A stretch of DNA of 64,000 bases from Bacillus cereus G9842 (GTDB taxonomy: Bacteria > Bacillota > Bacilli > Bacillales > Bacillaceae_G): the NCBI RefSeq assembly GCF_000021305.1, contig NC_011772.1:4810001-4874000 (forward strand), read 5' to 3'. Shown here piece by piece: positions 35,565 to 45,016 of this stretch. The stretch's first letter is position 1, and each line of letters begins with the position of its first letter. The translations under genes were made by a program, and so were the position numbers. The notes under the pieces are model-generated. The model did no database searches and was not told the origin of the DNA. It worked only from the letters and a program-made list of their open reading frames with translations.

Positions 35565-35918
35565 TTAGCACTCTTCTGGCTTACCAGCATTCGTCGCTGT
35601 ACGGAAAGATGATCCGCATCCGCATGATGCGATTGCGTTTGGATTGTCGATTGTGAATCCGCCGCCAAGCATCGATTGTTTATAATCAATTTTTACTCCT
35701 TTAACAATTGGAGCACTTTCTGTATCGATAACAAATTCAACACCGAAAAACTCAAGAACTGTGTCGTCTTCTTTTGGTTCTACTTCAAATCCTAAGCCGT
35801 AAGAAAGGCCAGTACATCCGCCGCCGTGTACAGCAAGGCGCACGTACTTCTCTCCATCTTCAGCATCTTTTAACATATCTTTAATTTGAAAAGCTGCTTG
35901 TTCTGTTACTTCAATCAT
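35565..35918 (-). CDS. yutM: HesB/IscA-type iron-sulfur cluster assembly protein
   Basis: A 117-residue A-type carrier. The three conserved cysteines are in HGGGCTGLSYG and the C-terminal ASCGCGSSF. Such proteins carry Fe-S clusters to target enzymes. The length and adjacency to dapF match B. subtilis yutM. I chose ATG 35918 with AAAGGATGG upstream rather than the in-frame ATG thirteen codons earlier. Its 3' end was copied to 34.3 kb. Confidence 0.92.
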   Translation of the reverse strand: MIEVTEQAAFQIKDMLKDAEDGEKYVRLAVHGGGCTGLSYGLGFEVEPKEDDTVLEFFGVEFVIDTESAPIVKGVKIDYKQSMLGGGFTIDNPNAIASCGCGSSFRTATNAGKPEEC

Positions 35919-35959
35919 GAAATACACCATCCTTTCTGTTCTCATTCTATTATACATCT

Positions 35960-36826
35960 TTACGCTTCTATCTTGTACTCATACACTCCGCGGCAAATTA
36001 CTTCCGCAGGCCCTTTCATCAACACGTTTCCTTCTTCAGTCCAAGCAATCATTAAATCGCCGCCAGCTAAATGGACTGTAATTTCCTTACCACGTTCCAT
36101 CTTTCCATTTAAAATAGCAGCGACAACTGCAGCGCACGCTCCTGTTCCGCAAGCTTGCGTTACACCAGATCCACGTTCCCAAACGCGGAAATTCATCTCT
36201 GCATCATTCAAAATCTCGATGAATTCAACATTTACTCGCTCTGGGAACATTTCATGTGTCTCCAGGACTGGACCAAGTGTTGTAAGAGGTGCTTGCTCTA
36301 CATCATCAACAAAAATAACCGCATGCGGATTCCCCATTGAAACAGCTGTAAATGCATAGCGATGATTATTGTATAAGAAGTTTTCACGAATAAATGGTGT
36401 TTCACCTTCACCAAGCATCGGTATTTCTGCACGTGTTAAACGCGGTGCTCCCATATCGATTTTCGCTAATGTAACTTTCCCTTCTTCTACCGTTACTTCC
36501 GCTGTTACAATACCAGCTAACGTTTCAATTGTGAAAACTGTTTCTTCTACTAGTTTATGCTCATACGCATATTTCGCTACGCATCGTAAACCGTTACCAC
36601 AACTCTTTCCTTCTGAACCATCATTATTAAACATGCGCATTTTCACCGGAGCTACGTCAGATGGACAAATTAAAATCATCCCATCTGCTCCAATACCAGT
36701 ATTAATATTTGAAACCTTTTCCGCCACAAGAACTAAATCTTCTTCAGGAATTTGTTCTTCAAACATATTTACATATATATAACTATTGCCAAGACCATGC
36801 ATTTTTGTAAAAGAAAATTGGCTCAT
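35960..36826 (-). CDS. dapF: Diaminopimelate epimerase
   Basis: A 288-residue enzyme that converts LL- to meso-diaminopimelate for lysine and peptidoglycan synthesis. The two catalytic cysteines are visible: C76 in [10 protein letters not shown] and C226 in [10 protein letters not shown]. The N-terminal FTKMHGLGN is also standard. The start ATG follows TGGAGTGAATATAA. It lies just upstream of yutM on the same strand with 41 bases between, so the two may be co-transcribed. Confidence 0.96.
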
Positions 36827-36959
36827 TTATATTCACTCCAAAAATAATTTGTTATTTTAAGTATAGAATGCATGCTTTTAGAACACAATATGAATGTCCC
36901 CCGTTTCTCATATTTGACAACGTTTGGCGATGAGCCACTCTTACACACATTGTGTAAGA

Positions 36960-36990
36960 AAAAAGCCCTTCTAAAAAGGGCCTTTTTTTA
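36960..36990. terminator. hairpin with T-run between yuzB and dapF
   Basis: AAAAAGCCCTT / AAGGGCCTTTTT with a short loop and T-rich flanks on both strands. It probably isolates dapF from yuzB. Confidence 0.65.
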
Positions 36991-37039
36991 TTTATCTATA
37001 GTATTAAACTCCCCTACGAAATAACATTTTATCTAATGA

Positions 37040-37068
37040 AAAAGGTGCTGCTGATTGCACCACCTTAA
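37040..37068 (-). terminator. yuzB terminator (imperfect)
   Basis: AAGGTGCTGC and GCACCACCTT pair with one mismatch at the yuzB stop codon. On the minus strand TTTTTC follows. Confidence 0.6.
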
Positions 37069-37304
37069 AACATTGGATTTTCATCCAAATAATCATATAC
37101 ATTATTGACCAGTTCTTCTACTGTAGCACCTTGTACAACTTCACCATTTACAAGTGCAAACGGTCCTTCAAAACAAATGCCACAATATCCTAAACAACCA
37201 TACTCCATTACATCTAAATTCGGATCTTTTTCTAATTTCTCTAAAGCTGCTTGTGAACCACTTGCAAGGTTACCTACACAAAATTCAATTAATGGTTTAA
37301 TCAA
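37065..37304 (-). CDS. yuzB: YuzB-family (DUF1450) protein
   Basis: A 79-residue small protein: [21 protein letters not shown], then [29 protein letters not shown]. The C-x2-C-x-C arrangement ([10 protein letters not shown]) is a conserved feature that suggests metal or disulfide chemistry. The function is unknown. The start is TTG at 37304 with GGGGGGAG 6 bases upstream. It is divergent from yutJ, the usual arrangement in Bacillus. Confidence 0.87.
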
Positions 37305-37545
37305 AATTCTCCCCCCTGTACTACAAAACAAATTACCTTCTGACTCCATCTATAAGAAGAAAACTAAGCTGTCTCTTGTTGTTTTCGTTATACATCCTAA
37401 ACTATTTAGTTACTTCACTATTTCACTTCAAAGTAGATGGTTTTATTTTATATAACATGCTACTTGCAATAAAATAGTAACTAAAAAGGCAAAACAGTTT
37501 ACTTTACTTTTCTTCTTATTGTACAACAGAGTATTCATTCATGCA

Positions 37546-37574
37546 TTGTTATTTGTTCACAAATTCGATATAAT
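37546..37574 (+). promoter_or_regulatory. sigma-A-like promoter for yutJ
   Basis: TTGTTA and TATAAT are separated by exactly 17 bases. The spacer contains the small inverted repeat TTTGTTCACAAA. The rest of the 37305-37656 interval shows no gene. Confidence 0.6.
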
Positions 37575-37656
37575 TTGATTGAGTAAAGTCAAAATATTTT
37601 ATTAATATAAAATTTTATGATTAGGGGATATTTCAACAGAAAAGGGGTAATCCATC

Positions 37657-38727
37657 ATGAAACACCTCGTAATACTAGGTGGCGGCTACGGTGGAATGAG
37701 AATTCTACAAAGGCTACTTCCAAGCAACCAACTTCCAGATGATGTACAAGTGACATTAATCGACAAAGTACCATATCATTGCTTCAAAACTGAATATTAT
37801 GCATTAGTTGCGGGTACTATTTCAGAAACACATATTCGTATACCGTTTCCCGAGCACCCACGACTCAATATTCAATACGGCACAATAACAAATATTGATC
37901 TCGAAGAAAAAGCTGTTCATCTCGATGGCGGCGAAGCGATCCAATATGATGATTTAATTATCGGTCTTGGCTGTGAGGATAAATATCATAACGTTCCTGG
38001 GGCGAAAGAATATACACATAGCCTACAATCGATTGAACAAACACGTAAGACATATGAACAATTAAATAGTCTAGAACCAAATGCAACAGTAGCTGTCGTT
38101 GGCGCTGGCTTAAGTGGTGTGGAAGTTGCCAGTGAACTTCGCGAAAGCCGTTCTGATTTAAAAATCTATTTATTTGATCGAAAAGATAGAATTTTATTCC
38201 CGTATCCAGAGAAATTAAGTAGATACGTAGAAGAATGGTTCGTAAAACATAAAGTTACTATTATAAGAAACTCTAACATTACAAAAGTGGAACCAAATAT
38301 TGTGTATAACCACGATGAACCACTTGAATGTGATGCAATCGTCTGGACAGCTGGTATTCAAGCAAATGAAGTTGTTCGAAACCTTCCAGTTGAACAAGAT
38401 GGTAGCGGACGGGTTGTCTTAACTAAATATCATAATATTCCAAATAACGAGCACGTGTATGTTGTAGGAGATTGCGCAGCACTTCCACACGCTCCATCTG
38501 CCCAACTTGCTGAAGGTCAAGGAGAGCAAATTGTCCAAATATTATTAAAACGTTGGAACAATGAACCACTTCCTGACGAACTACCTATAATCAAATTAAA
38601 AGGTGTTCTCGGCTCTCTTGGTAAGAAGCATGGCTTCGGTTTACTTGCAAACCAACCATTAATGGGACGTGTACCAAGATTATTAAAATCCGGTCTACTT
38701 TGGATGTACAAATATCATAAGGGTTAA
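37657..38727 (+). CDS. yutJ: NADH dehydrogenase-like flavoprotein (YutJ)
   Basis: A 356-residue NDH-2-family oxidoreductase. The FAD site is VILGGGYGGMRIL at the N terminus and the second nucleotide fold is VAVVGAGLSGVEVASEL (about residues 145-161). The late VYVVGDCAALPHAPSAQLAEGQG is the FAD-binding end. It is shorter than YumB and lacks its long C-terminal membrane-anchoring part. In B. subtilis the homologue YutJ has no settled role. The start ATG follows AAAAGGGGTAATCCATC. Confidence 0.9.
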   Translation: MKHLVILGGGYGGMRILQRLLPSNQLPDDVQVTLIDKVPYHCFKTEYYALVAGTISETHIRIPFPEHPRLNIQYGTITNIDLEEKAVHLDGGEAIQYDDLIIGLGCEDKYHNVPGAKEYTHSLQSIEQTRKTYEQLNSLEPNATVAVVGAGLSGVEVASELRESRSDLKIYLFDRKDRILFPYPEKLSRYVEEWFVKHKVTIIRNSNITKVEPNIVYNHDEPLECDAIVWTAGIQANEVVRNLPVEQDGSGRVVLTKYHNIPNNEHVYVVGDCAALPHAPSAQLAEGQGEQIVQILLKRWNNEPLPDELPIIKLKGVLGSLGKKHGFGLLANQPLMGRVPRLLKSGLLWMYKYHKG

Positions 38728-38735
38728 TATCTTAC

Positions 38736-38764
38736 AGGCTGTCTACTATGTAGACAGCCTCTTT
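38736..38764 (+). terminator. yutJ terminator
   Basis: AGGCTGTCTAC / GTAGACAGCCT with a 3-nt loop, then CTTTG. The T-run is short. Confidence 0.75.
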
Positions 38765-38960
38765 GCATCAGTTTTTAAAAATTATCAGACACCTCTTTCT
38801 CAATATGTATAATGATTTATTTTTCATTTTTATATTAAAAACTATTGATAAACAGTGTATGCTATTTGTAAGTTGTCTTATTATTTCCTTTAAGACCGAA
38901 TTCATTCGGTCTTATTTTTTATGTGATAAATACTTTTGTAGGAGGCATTACATTCAACTT

Positions 38961-39134
38961 ATGAACTTATCGAAACTAAACAATCGAATAGAAGCGAAAA
39001 AGAAAGAGTTAATCTATCTCGTTGAACGATACGGATTAACTCATAATAAAGTGATTTCTTTCAGCCAAGAATTAGATCGTTTACTTAACTTATTAATAAA
39101 ACTCAAGATGAAGAAAAAACGTTGCTCTTTATAA
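38961..39134 (+). CDS. Spo0E-like aspartyl-phosphate phosphatase peptide
   Basis: A 57-residue two-helix protein with the family signature SQELDRLLNLLIK near residue 36. Such peptides dephosphorylate Spo0A~P and delay sporulation. ATG 38961 is 17 bases after GGAGG. An ATT codon at 38952, spaced 6 bases from GGAGG in the same frame, might be the real start. The gene lies alone between yutJ and the ABC transporter pair. Confidence 0.82.
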   Translation: MNLSKLNNRIEAKKKELIYLVERYGLTHNKVISFSQELDRLLNLLIKLKMKKKRCSL

Positions 39135-39188
39135 CCCTTATCCTCCCTTTTTTGATACGATATAAATAGAATCAGAAAGGAGCGATTT

Positions 39189-39848
39189 ATGTTTATATTA
39201 AAAGACGTTATATATAAAGATATCCTACACATTCCTTATTTACAGATTCAAAATGAAAAAATCACTTGCATTATCGGTGAAAGTGGAAGTGGAAAAAGCA
39301 CATTGCTTCGCATGTTAAACGATTTACAATCTCCAACATCCGGTACAATTGAATATAACGGAAAGTTAATTTCTGATTATCCGCCTATTCAATTACGTCG
39401 TGACGTAGTTATGCTTGGGCAAACTCCACCTATTTTTGATGGAACCGTTAAAGAAAACCTATTAACGGGACTTCGTCTTTCTGAAAAACCATTTCCAAAT
39501 GATGATGCCCTGCGGAGTGCATTACAAACCGTTAGCTTAGACAAGCAATTAGAAGATAGCGCCTCCTCATTATCCGGCGGTGAAAAACAAAGACTTGCCT
39601 TTGCTCGTATTGTACTTATGGATCCGCCTGTCTATTTATTAGATGAACCCACTTCAGCACTAGACAATGATACAGAACGCCGCGTTATGAAACAATTTAC
39701 TGAACTAGCACGAAAAAAGAAAAAAACAGTTATCTTCATCACACACTCGCAACAACTTCCAAAAGAAATTGCAGACGACATTATTGAAATTAGTAAAACA
39801 AACGGTGCAACTAGAAAGGAAGTGCTCTCTATTGAAGGGCGTTATTGA
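39189..39848 (+). CDS. ABC transporter ATP-binding protein (FetA/YbbL type)
   Basis: A 219-residue ATPase: Walker A GESGSGKST (about residues 31-39), Q-loop near MLGQTPP, signature LSGGEKQR (about 121-128) and Walker B VYLLDEPTSALD. It pairs with the FetB-like permease that starts within its last codons, the FetAB/YbbLM arrangement. E. coli FetAB exports iron under peroxide stress; whether this pair does so is inference. ATG 39189 follows AGAAAGGAGCGATTT. Confidence 0.88.
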   Translation: MFILKDVIYKDILHIPYLQIQNEKITCIIGESGSGKSTLLRMLNDLQSPTSGTIEYNGKLISDYPPIQLRRDVVMLGQTPPIFDGTVKENLLTGLRLSEKPFPNDDALRSALQTVSLDKQLEDSASSLSGGEKQRLAFARIVLMDPPVYLLDEPTSALDNDTERRVMKQFTELARKKKKTVIFITHSQQLPKEIADDIIEISKTNGATRKEVLSIEGRY

Positions 39849-40629
39849 ACTCCAAATTTGGCAACTGGCGGCTGCCTATATTTTTATCCTTATCTTAATT
39901 GGACTTGTAAAATTAAAAGGAATACCTCGTGAAAAACAAATCGCGCTCGCAACATTCCGTATGACGATTCAGCTCGTACTTGTTGCATATGTCCTTACAT
40001 ACGTATTTGAAAACAGTAATCCATTTTATACAATTGCTCTCATTACTTCTATTACTACCTTTGCAATTTTTAATATTTATAAACGAGTTAATATCCCAAT
40101 GTCTAAAGAATTAAAACGAGTAGCCGCCCTTTCCATGGTCGCTGGATCAATTGGGCCACTTCTACTATTTATCTTTGTTATTATCGGTCATGACCCTTGG
40201 TATGCTCCGCAATATATCGTCCCTATTACGGGAATGTTAGTCGGTAATGCCATGACTGGTGTTTCTCTCGGCGCAAATACGTTCTTAAACAATATGAAAT
40301 CGCAAAGAGGTCAAATTGAAGGTGCACTTATGCTCGGCGCAACACCGAAAGAAGCAGCTGCTCCGCTCATTCGAGACGCTTTTGATTCTGCTATTTTACC
40401 AACAATTAATTCTATGGTCGGAATGGGAATTATAAGCTTACCAGGCATGATGACTGGTCAAATATTATCCGGTGTATCACCATTCACAGCCATTCAATAT
40501 CAAATCGCTATCATACTCGGTATTTCAGGAAGTACCGCTTTCGCTGTCATTACCTTTTTACAGCTTGGATATAAAACGTTCTTTAATAAGCGATGTCAGT
40601 TGAAAGAGGTTGACTATGATGCGAAGTGA
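39832..40629 (+). CDS. FetB/YbbM-type ABC permease (UPF0014)
   Basis: A 265-residue membrane protein with about seven helices. It carries the UPF0014 signatures GMLVGNAMTGVSLGANTFL (about residues 130-148) and LMLGATPKEAAAPLIRDAFDSAILPTINSMVGMGIISLPGMMTGQIL. The start is TTG at 39832 with AAAGGAAGTG 7 bases upstream. It overlaps the ATPase gene by 17 bases, so the two are made together. A possible iron exporter; the metal is not shown by the sequence. Confidence 0.88.
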   Translation: MKGVIELQIWQLAAAYIFILILIGLVKLKGIPREKQIALATFRMTIQLVLVAYVLTYVFENSNPFYTIALITSITTFAIFNIYKRVNIPMSKELKRVAALSMVAGSIGPLLLFIFVIIGHDPWYAPQYIVPITGMLVGNAMTGVSLGANTFLNNMKSQRGQIEGALMLGATPKEAAAPLIRDAFDSAILPTINSMVGMGIISLPGMMTGQILSGVSPFTAIQYQIAIILGISGSTAFAVITFLQLGYKTFFNKRCQLKEVDYDAK

Positions 40630-40679
40630 ATCGTAACTTTCGCTCAGTAAATGATGCCCTGTTCTCGGTGAGTGAAATT

Positions 40680-40796
40680 ATATCAACGATTTTTTCAATA
40701 TATCTATCATAACTTGCAATATATCAACGATTTTTCAAATATATCTATCATAACTTAGAATATATCAACGATTTTGCACGAAATATCGATTTACCG
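40680..40796. repeat. about 41-bp tandem repeat, nearly three copies
   Basis: The unit starts TATATCAACGATTTTTCAA and continues ATATATCTATCATAACTT. Two near-identical copies (about 40680-40720 and 40720-40760) are followed by a third whose second half diverges (CACGAAATATCGATTTACCG). No ribosome site or frame is kept across it. It lies between the permease gene and the phnA terminator. Confidence 0.85.
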
Positions 40797-40812
40797 ACAA
40801 AAAGTGACATAA

Positions 40813-40850
40813 TAAAAAGAGGAGGCTATTCGCCCCCTCTTTTTATTGTC
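40813..40850 (-). terminator. phnA terminator
   Basis: AAAAAGAGG and CCTCTTTTT arms surround an AGGCTATTCGCCC-type inner hairpin. On the minus strand T residues follow. Confidence 0.7.
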
Positions 40851-41192
40851 TTACGCCTTCTTAACGAACTGTGATTTTAACTTCATAGCTCCGAAACCGT
40901 CGATTTTACAATCGATATCGTGATCGCCATCAACTAGACGGATACTCTTTACTTTCGTACCGATCTTCACAACTGAAGAAGTTCCTTTTACTTTTAAATC
41001 TTTAATAACAGTAACAGCGTCGCCATCTTGAAGAACGTTTCCGTTCGCATCTTTTACAACTTTTGCACCATCATTATTTTCAGCTTCTGCGTCTTGGCCC
41101 CACTCATGAGCACATTCTGGACATACGAAAAGAACGCCATCCTCATACGTATATTCTGAATTACATTTTGGACAATTTGGTAAAGTAGCCAT
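40851..41192 (-). CDS. PhnA/YjdM-family zinc-ribbon protein
   Basis: A 113-residue protein with an N-terminal zinc ribbon (CPKC near residue 6 and CPEC near 23) and the C-terminal PhnA domain ([26 protein letters not shown]...[23 protein letters not shown]). Despite its name PhnA is not a proven phosphonate enzyme, and the function is unclear. I chose ATG 41192 with GGAGG ten bases upstream. It is a single gene. Confidence 0.9.
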   Translation of the reverse strand: MATLPNCPKCNSEYTYEDGVLFVCPECAHEWGQDAEAENNDGAKVVKDANGNVLQDGDAVTVIKDLKVKGTSSVVKIGTKVKSIRLVDGDHDIDCKIDGFGAMKLKSQFVKKA

Positions 41193-41351
41193 AAATTCAT
41201 TTCCTCCGTTCATTATTTATACGTAAAAATCAAAATTGATGTTTACATCTCGATAAATAAAATTTGTATAGCATTTCTTTATAGTGCCATAGTCTCACGT
41301 TATTGACAACCCTACCTCAAATTCTCATTTTTTATTGTATTTTACAAAATT

Positions 41352-41633
41352 TCAATTCGTATGCCTTTTTTCCATTTGCTCTTCTACTAATTTTAAAAAT
41401 CTTCGTTGTGCATTTTTATTTTTTACCAGCAATCGAACTCTCAGCTTACTTTGTAAATATGAGCGAACTTTGTAGTTCGTAATAAATAACTTTTGATACT
41501 TCTCGTCTTCATACATCATTCGAAACCACTCATACTGCTGCAAATAAAGTATGTTAGCATCAATCTTTTTCGTGTGTAAACCCGTACCTAAACTAATAGA
41601 TCCTATTAGAGCTTCTATTAATGCTGAAATCAT
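41352..41633 (-). CDS. Hypothetical protein, 93 residues
   Basis: A basic, helix-rich protein (pattern IDANILYLQQYEWFRMMYEDEKYQKLF, then KLRVRLLVKNKNAQRRFLKLVEEQ). A short hydrophobic N terminus may be a signal or anchor. I recognise no family. The ATG follows AGGGGAGAGAGAA, a good ribosome site. It lies at the start of an accessory stretch. Confidence 0.6.
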   Translation of the reverse strand: MISALIEALIGSISLGTGLHTKKIDANILYLQQYEWFRMMYEDEKYQKLFITNYKVRSYLQSKLRVRLLVKNKNAQRRFLKLVEEQMEKRHTN

Positions 41634-41653
41634 TTCTCTCTCCCCTAATAAAC

Positions 41654-41686
41654 AAAAGAAGAATCTTCACAAGATTCTTCTTTTCA
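41654..41686 (-). terminator. terminator of the DUF2628-like gene
   Basis: AAAAGAAGAATCTT / AAGATTCTTCTTTT with a 3-nt loop. Its arms end in A and T runs. Confidence 0.85.
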
Positions 41687-41703
41687 AAATGAACGAGTTC
41701 CCT

Positions 41704-42501
41704 CTAGAAACCCCAATTATTTTCTTCAATATAAATTTGATATTCTTCTACTTCTTCTTCACTTAACTTCTTATTATTTTCATATACCTCTTGCCACTCG
41801 AAATAATCTTCATCGAAATAAACAGCAAATTTAATTTTCACATTTTTCTTCTCTGTATAATCATAACCAGTAAACTCTACTACGTCATACTCTTTTTCTT
41901 TCTTCACAAACTTCCAAGTTGGATTATCAGTCATAATCTCTAAAGTAACCCCTTCATCACTTGAACGAACAACGTTTTTAATATTCGGCTCAGTTGGTAA
42001 AAAGGACAGCCCTAACGCAGCTAAACCAAACACAATCCCGACTATAATCTGTAAACCAATCATACCAGCTACACTAACGCCGCCCTTTGATTGTAAGAAA
42101 TACGCCTTCTCATGATCAGACGCATCTTCTCCCTTACGAAAAACACGAACAGCATGCTTATAATATAAACGGTTTCCTTGCCATCCAGTAAATATCATCA
42201 TTCCTAATTGAAGAGCTAAACTAAATGTTACATAAATCCCATCTGGAATATCTATAAAAGGGGGTATAACTATACTAGGTATAGCCAATAACGCAAATAT
42301 AATAAATAACTTATACATTTTACGATAAGCTAACCAAAAGGTTGGGAAGAAAAAGGCTACCCAATTCCATGTATTCCCTTGCGCAGGATTTTCTACTTTA
42401 CCCCACTTAAAATCATAATAAGCTGTATTTTTTTGAACAACTTTATGTAATTCTTGCTGAGAAATTGTTTCTTGTAAAACAGTGTCCTTCACGTACATCA
42501 T
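41704..42501 (-). CDS. DUF2628-like membrane protein
   Basis: A 265-residue protein. Residues about 45-170 hold four hydrophobic segments with the WNWVAFFFPTFWLAYRKMYK motif of DUF2628. The C-terminal ~90 residues are a soluble acidic domain (TDNPTWKFVKKEKEYDVVEFTGYDYTE). The function is unknown. The start is ambiguous: ATG ATG at 42501/42498 abut AAAAGG, and GTG at 42492 lies at a better distance. It is a single gene. Confidence 0.7.
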   Translation of the reverse strand: MMYVKDTVLQETISQQELHKVVQKNTAYYDFKWGKVENPAQGNTWNWVAFFFPTFWLAYRKMYKLFIIFALLAIPSIVIPPFIDIPDGIYVTFSLALQLGMMIFTGWQGNRLYYKHAVRVFRKGEDASDHEKAYFLQSKGGVSVAGMIGLQIIVGIVFGLAALGLSFLPTEPNIKNVVRSSDEGVTLEIMTDNPTWKFVKKEKEYDVVEFTGYDYTEKKNVKIKFAVYFDEDYFEWQEVYENNKKLSEEEVEEYQIYIEENNWGF

Positions 42502-42800
42502 CCTTTTCTTATTTCTATATACATTTATTGTATATGTACAAAATAAAGGAATCTAACAAAAAGTACACATATTTCATAAAAATGAACGGAAATCGAATAT
42601 ATTCCGACAATTATCTGTTTCTTATTTCATTTTACTTTTAAATATATTAAAATAATCATGTATCATACCTTTAATACACCAAGTTAATTATTTTATATAT
42701 TCACTAAAAAGGATGCATCAAAATCATTTTTATACATCTTTTTTAGTGAATATATACTACTATTTTAAAACAAACATCTCGACTTAAGAAAACTCACAAA

Positions 42801-44459
42801 TTAGCCTTCTACTATTTCAAACATATTTCCACTTACACAACTAATGAATAGTCCATTATTAACTTCCTCAATTGATACAATAAAATCTATTACAACAACA
42901 TTTTTAGGGAGTTTAATTATATCTTTCACTTCGCCACATTCAGCATCAAGTATGATTAATTCTAAATTTGAAGTAGCAATGTAAATTTCTCCATCTTTAT
43001 ATAACAGAACCTTTGTAACATCATGTAGAGTCGTATTGTTCCAAATCACTTTACCTGTTTGAATATTAATACCGCAAATTCTGCCTTCTCCTAAGGACAA
43101 TACCATCATCTCTCCAGTAAGAAATGGAGGTAATTCAATTTCAAAAGGCATATTTACTTCATATAATTTTTGACCGCTCTTATGGTCATAACATTGTATT
43201 TGTCTACTTACATCTTCATATTCATACTCAGTTCTTGTTAATAGTATTTTTGATTCCATTGATGCAATGTAAGAGTACTGTACCTCATCAAAGGCTTTTT
43301 CAAAAATTAAGTTACAACCTTCTTTTCCATATTCCCACTTTTGTAATGAATCTATTGCTACACATATAAAATGTTCATTAGTTAAAGTAACTGGTTCATT
43401 TGGATTACAATCTTCCATCATTTGTTTCCATAGTGTAGAAGCGTCTAATAATTGAATGGCAATTGCAACGTTACTATATACATCAGCTTCCCCATCTTCA
43501 TCAAAAGAATTTCCTGCTAACACATAGTAATCTGAGCCAAGATGACACTGCGCCATTTCTCCCCCGACTCGGACATTCTTTTCCCATAATTTCACTCCAC
43601 TTTCAAGCTCTAATAAAACATTGTAGCCTTCTTGTGTAATAACTAGTAAACGTGGTAACTCTTCTCCCGTAGTTTTTACATCTTGTATAATATGCCCTTC
43701 TATTTCTAAATCCCATAGAAGCTCCCCACAACTTGATGAAATAGCGTACAATTTCGCCATACTTTCTCCAAATCGATTCGCATACCAAATAATTGTGACA
43801 CCATTCACAGTTATGCAATTACAATCTTCTACTATTGGAATATGGCACTGCCAAATTTCTTCTTTCGTTTCACTATCGAGTTTACGAATTCTGTGGTTAT
43901 TTCCCTCTACATAAAAGATACTCTTCTTATCATGAGATAGTACCGGAGTAAATATCGGGTCAACCTCTCTCCCTTTTAAATACTTCCATTTTAATTCATA
44001 CTTGTCACTTGTAGAATGATAAGTTCGATACATAATTTCATCATTTCCATTTACAAGTTTAGGAACAAATGGATCAATTCCTAACATTCTATGGTAAGCA
44101 TCTTTGATTCGAAAAGAATCAACTCCACTCATGTAAATCTGCCCTATCTCCTTTTTAAGAAACGAAAAGAGTACTCGTAAAAATTGCTCGCTATCAACAC
44201 TAGCTAACTTCTTGCCTCTCTGATTAATAATGAGAAACTCCCCATCTTTCTTCTTAAATTCCATCTTTTTTTCATATTCATTTAAGAAAATTGTAGCGTC
44301 ATCATATTTAAAAACCTCGATACAAGCATCAAACAACTGACAAATCGGGTCTATTATGTCCGTCTTTTCTTGAAATACAATACTCTCATCTATACTAAGT
44401 ACTATTTCTCCGACATTTTCTGTTGGCAGTTTATTTAGTTCGATTTGAAACTTTTTCAT
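42801..44459 (-). CDS. PQQ-like beta-propeller repeat protein
   Basis: A 552-residue cytosolic protein. The first ~150 residues are not recognised; from about 155 on there are repeated beta-blade motifs of the PQQ/WD type (SKSIFYVEGNNHRIRKLDSETKEEIWQ, KLYAISSSCGELLWDLEIEG, VLLELESGVKLWEKNV, NIQTGKVIWNNTTLHDV). Seven to eight blades seem likely. No signal peptide or enzyme motif is seen. Its neighbour on the other strand is an SMI1/KNR4 gene; the pair may belong to an immunity or stress locus. The ATG follows AGAGGGAGAAAATA. Confidence 0.7.
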   Translation of the reverse strand: MKKFQIELNKLPTENVGEIVLSIDESIVFQEKTDIIDPICQLFDACIEVFKYDDATIFLNEYEKKMEFKKKDGEFLIINQRGKKLASVDSEQFLRVLFSFLKKEIGQIYMSGVDSFRIKDAYHRMLGIDPFVPKLVNGNDEIMYRTYHSTSDKYELKWKYLKGREVDPIFTPVLSHDKKSIFYVEGNNHRIRKLDSETKEEIWQCHIPIVEDCNCITVNGVTIIWYANRFGESMAKLYAISSSCGELLWDLEIEGHIIQDVKTTGEELPRLLVITQEGYNVLLELESGVKLWEKNVRVGGEMAQCHLGSDYYVLAGNSFDEDGEADVYSNVAIAIQLLDASTLWKQMMEDCNPNEPVTLTNEHFICVAIDSLQKWEYGKEGCNLIFEKAFDEVQYSYIASMESKILLTRTEYEYEDVSRQIQCYDHKSGQKLYEVNMPFEIELPPFLTGEMMVLSLGEGRICGINIQTGKVIWNNTTLHDVTKVLLYKDGEIYIATSNLELIILDAECGEVKDIIKLPKNVVVIDFIVSIEEVNNGLFISCVSGNMFEIVEG

Positions 44460-44545
44460 TATTTTCTCCCTCTATTGCGCGTTATCTAAACTAACTATAA
44501 TATATGACATAAGATTCTTAAAACTATTATTTGAGGTGACCGAAT

Positions 44546-45016
44546 ATGAAGAGTACAATTTGGGCAGAAGATGACTATTTAAAACTAGCACCCATTAACG
44601 ACGAACTAATCAAAAAAGCAGAAGAGGTACTGAACGTAAAGCTTCCAGAATCATACATAAACCTTCTAAAAGAACAAAATGGGGGAACTCTTCGTCTTGA
44701 TACTCACCCTACTTCAAAGCCAAATTCTTGGGCAGACGATCACGTTAATGTATCTGGTTTATATGGTATTTCTTTTGATGAAAATGAATCTAGTATTTTA
44801 GAGAGTCGCTATTTAATTCGAGAATGGGAAATGCCTGATAATATCGTACTTTTATCTGGTGATGGACATACATGGATTGCATTAGACTATCGAAATGTAG
44901 CTGAAAATCCTCCAGTTATATTTATCGATAATGAGTTTGAGGAAATTATTGAATTAGCACCTAACTTTGAAAGTTTCTTACAAAACTTAACTACGTATGA
45001 ATATGACGAGGAATAA
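44546..45016 (+). CDS. SMI1/KNR4-family protein
   Basis: A 156-residue SMI1/KNR4 (SUKH) protein: AEEVLNVKLPESYINLLKEQNGG near residue 27, IVLLSGDGHTWIALDY near 100 and VIFIDNE. SUKH proteins are widely used as immunity proteins against secreted nuclease and deaminase toxins. No toxin lies nearby, so this one would be orphan. The ATG follows TTGAGGTGACCGAAT. The next gene starts inside its last codons. Confidence 0.87.
   Translation: MKSTIWAEDDYLKLAPINDELIKKAEEVLNVKLPESYINLLKEQNGGTLRLDTHPTSKPNSWADDHVNVSGLYGISFDENESSILESRYLIREWEMPDNIVLLSGDGHTWIALDYRNVAENPPVIFIDNEFEEIIELAPNFESFLQNLTTYEYDEE

Noticed and set aside
37552..37568. TTTGTTCACAAA in the yutJ promoter spacer as a Rex or Fnr site
   Set aside because: The half-site spacing does not fit either consensus; left only as a small inverted repeat.
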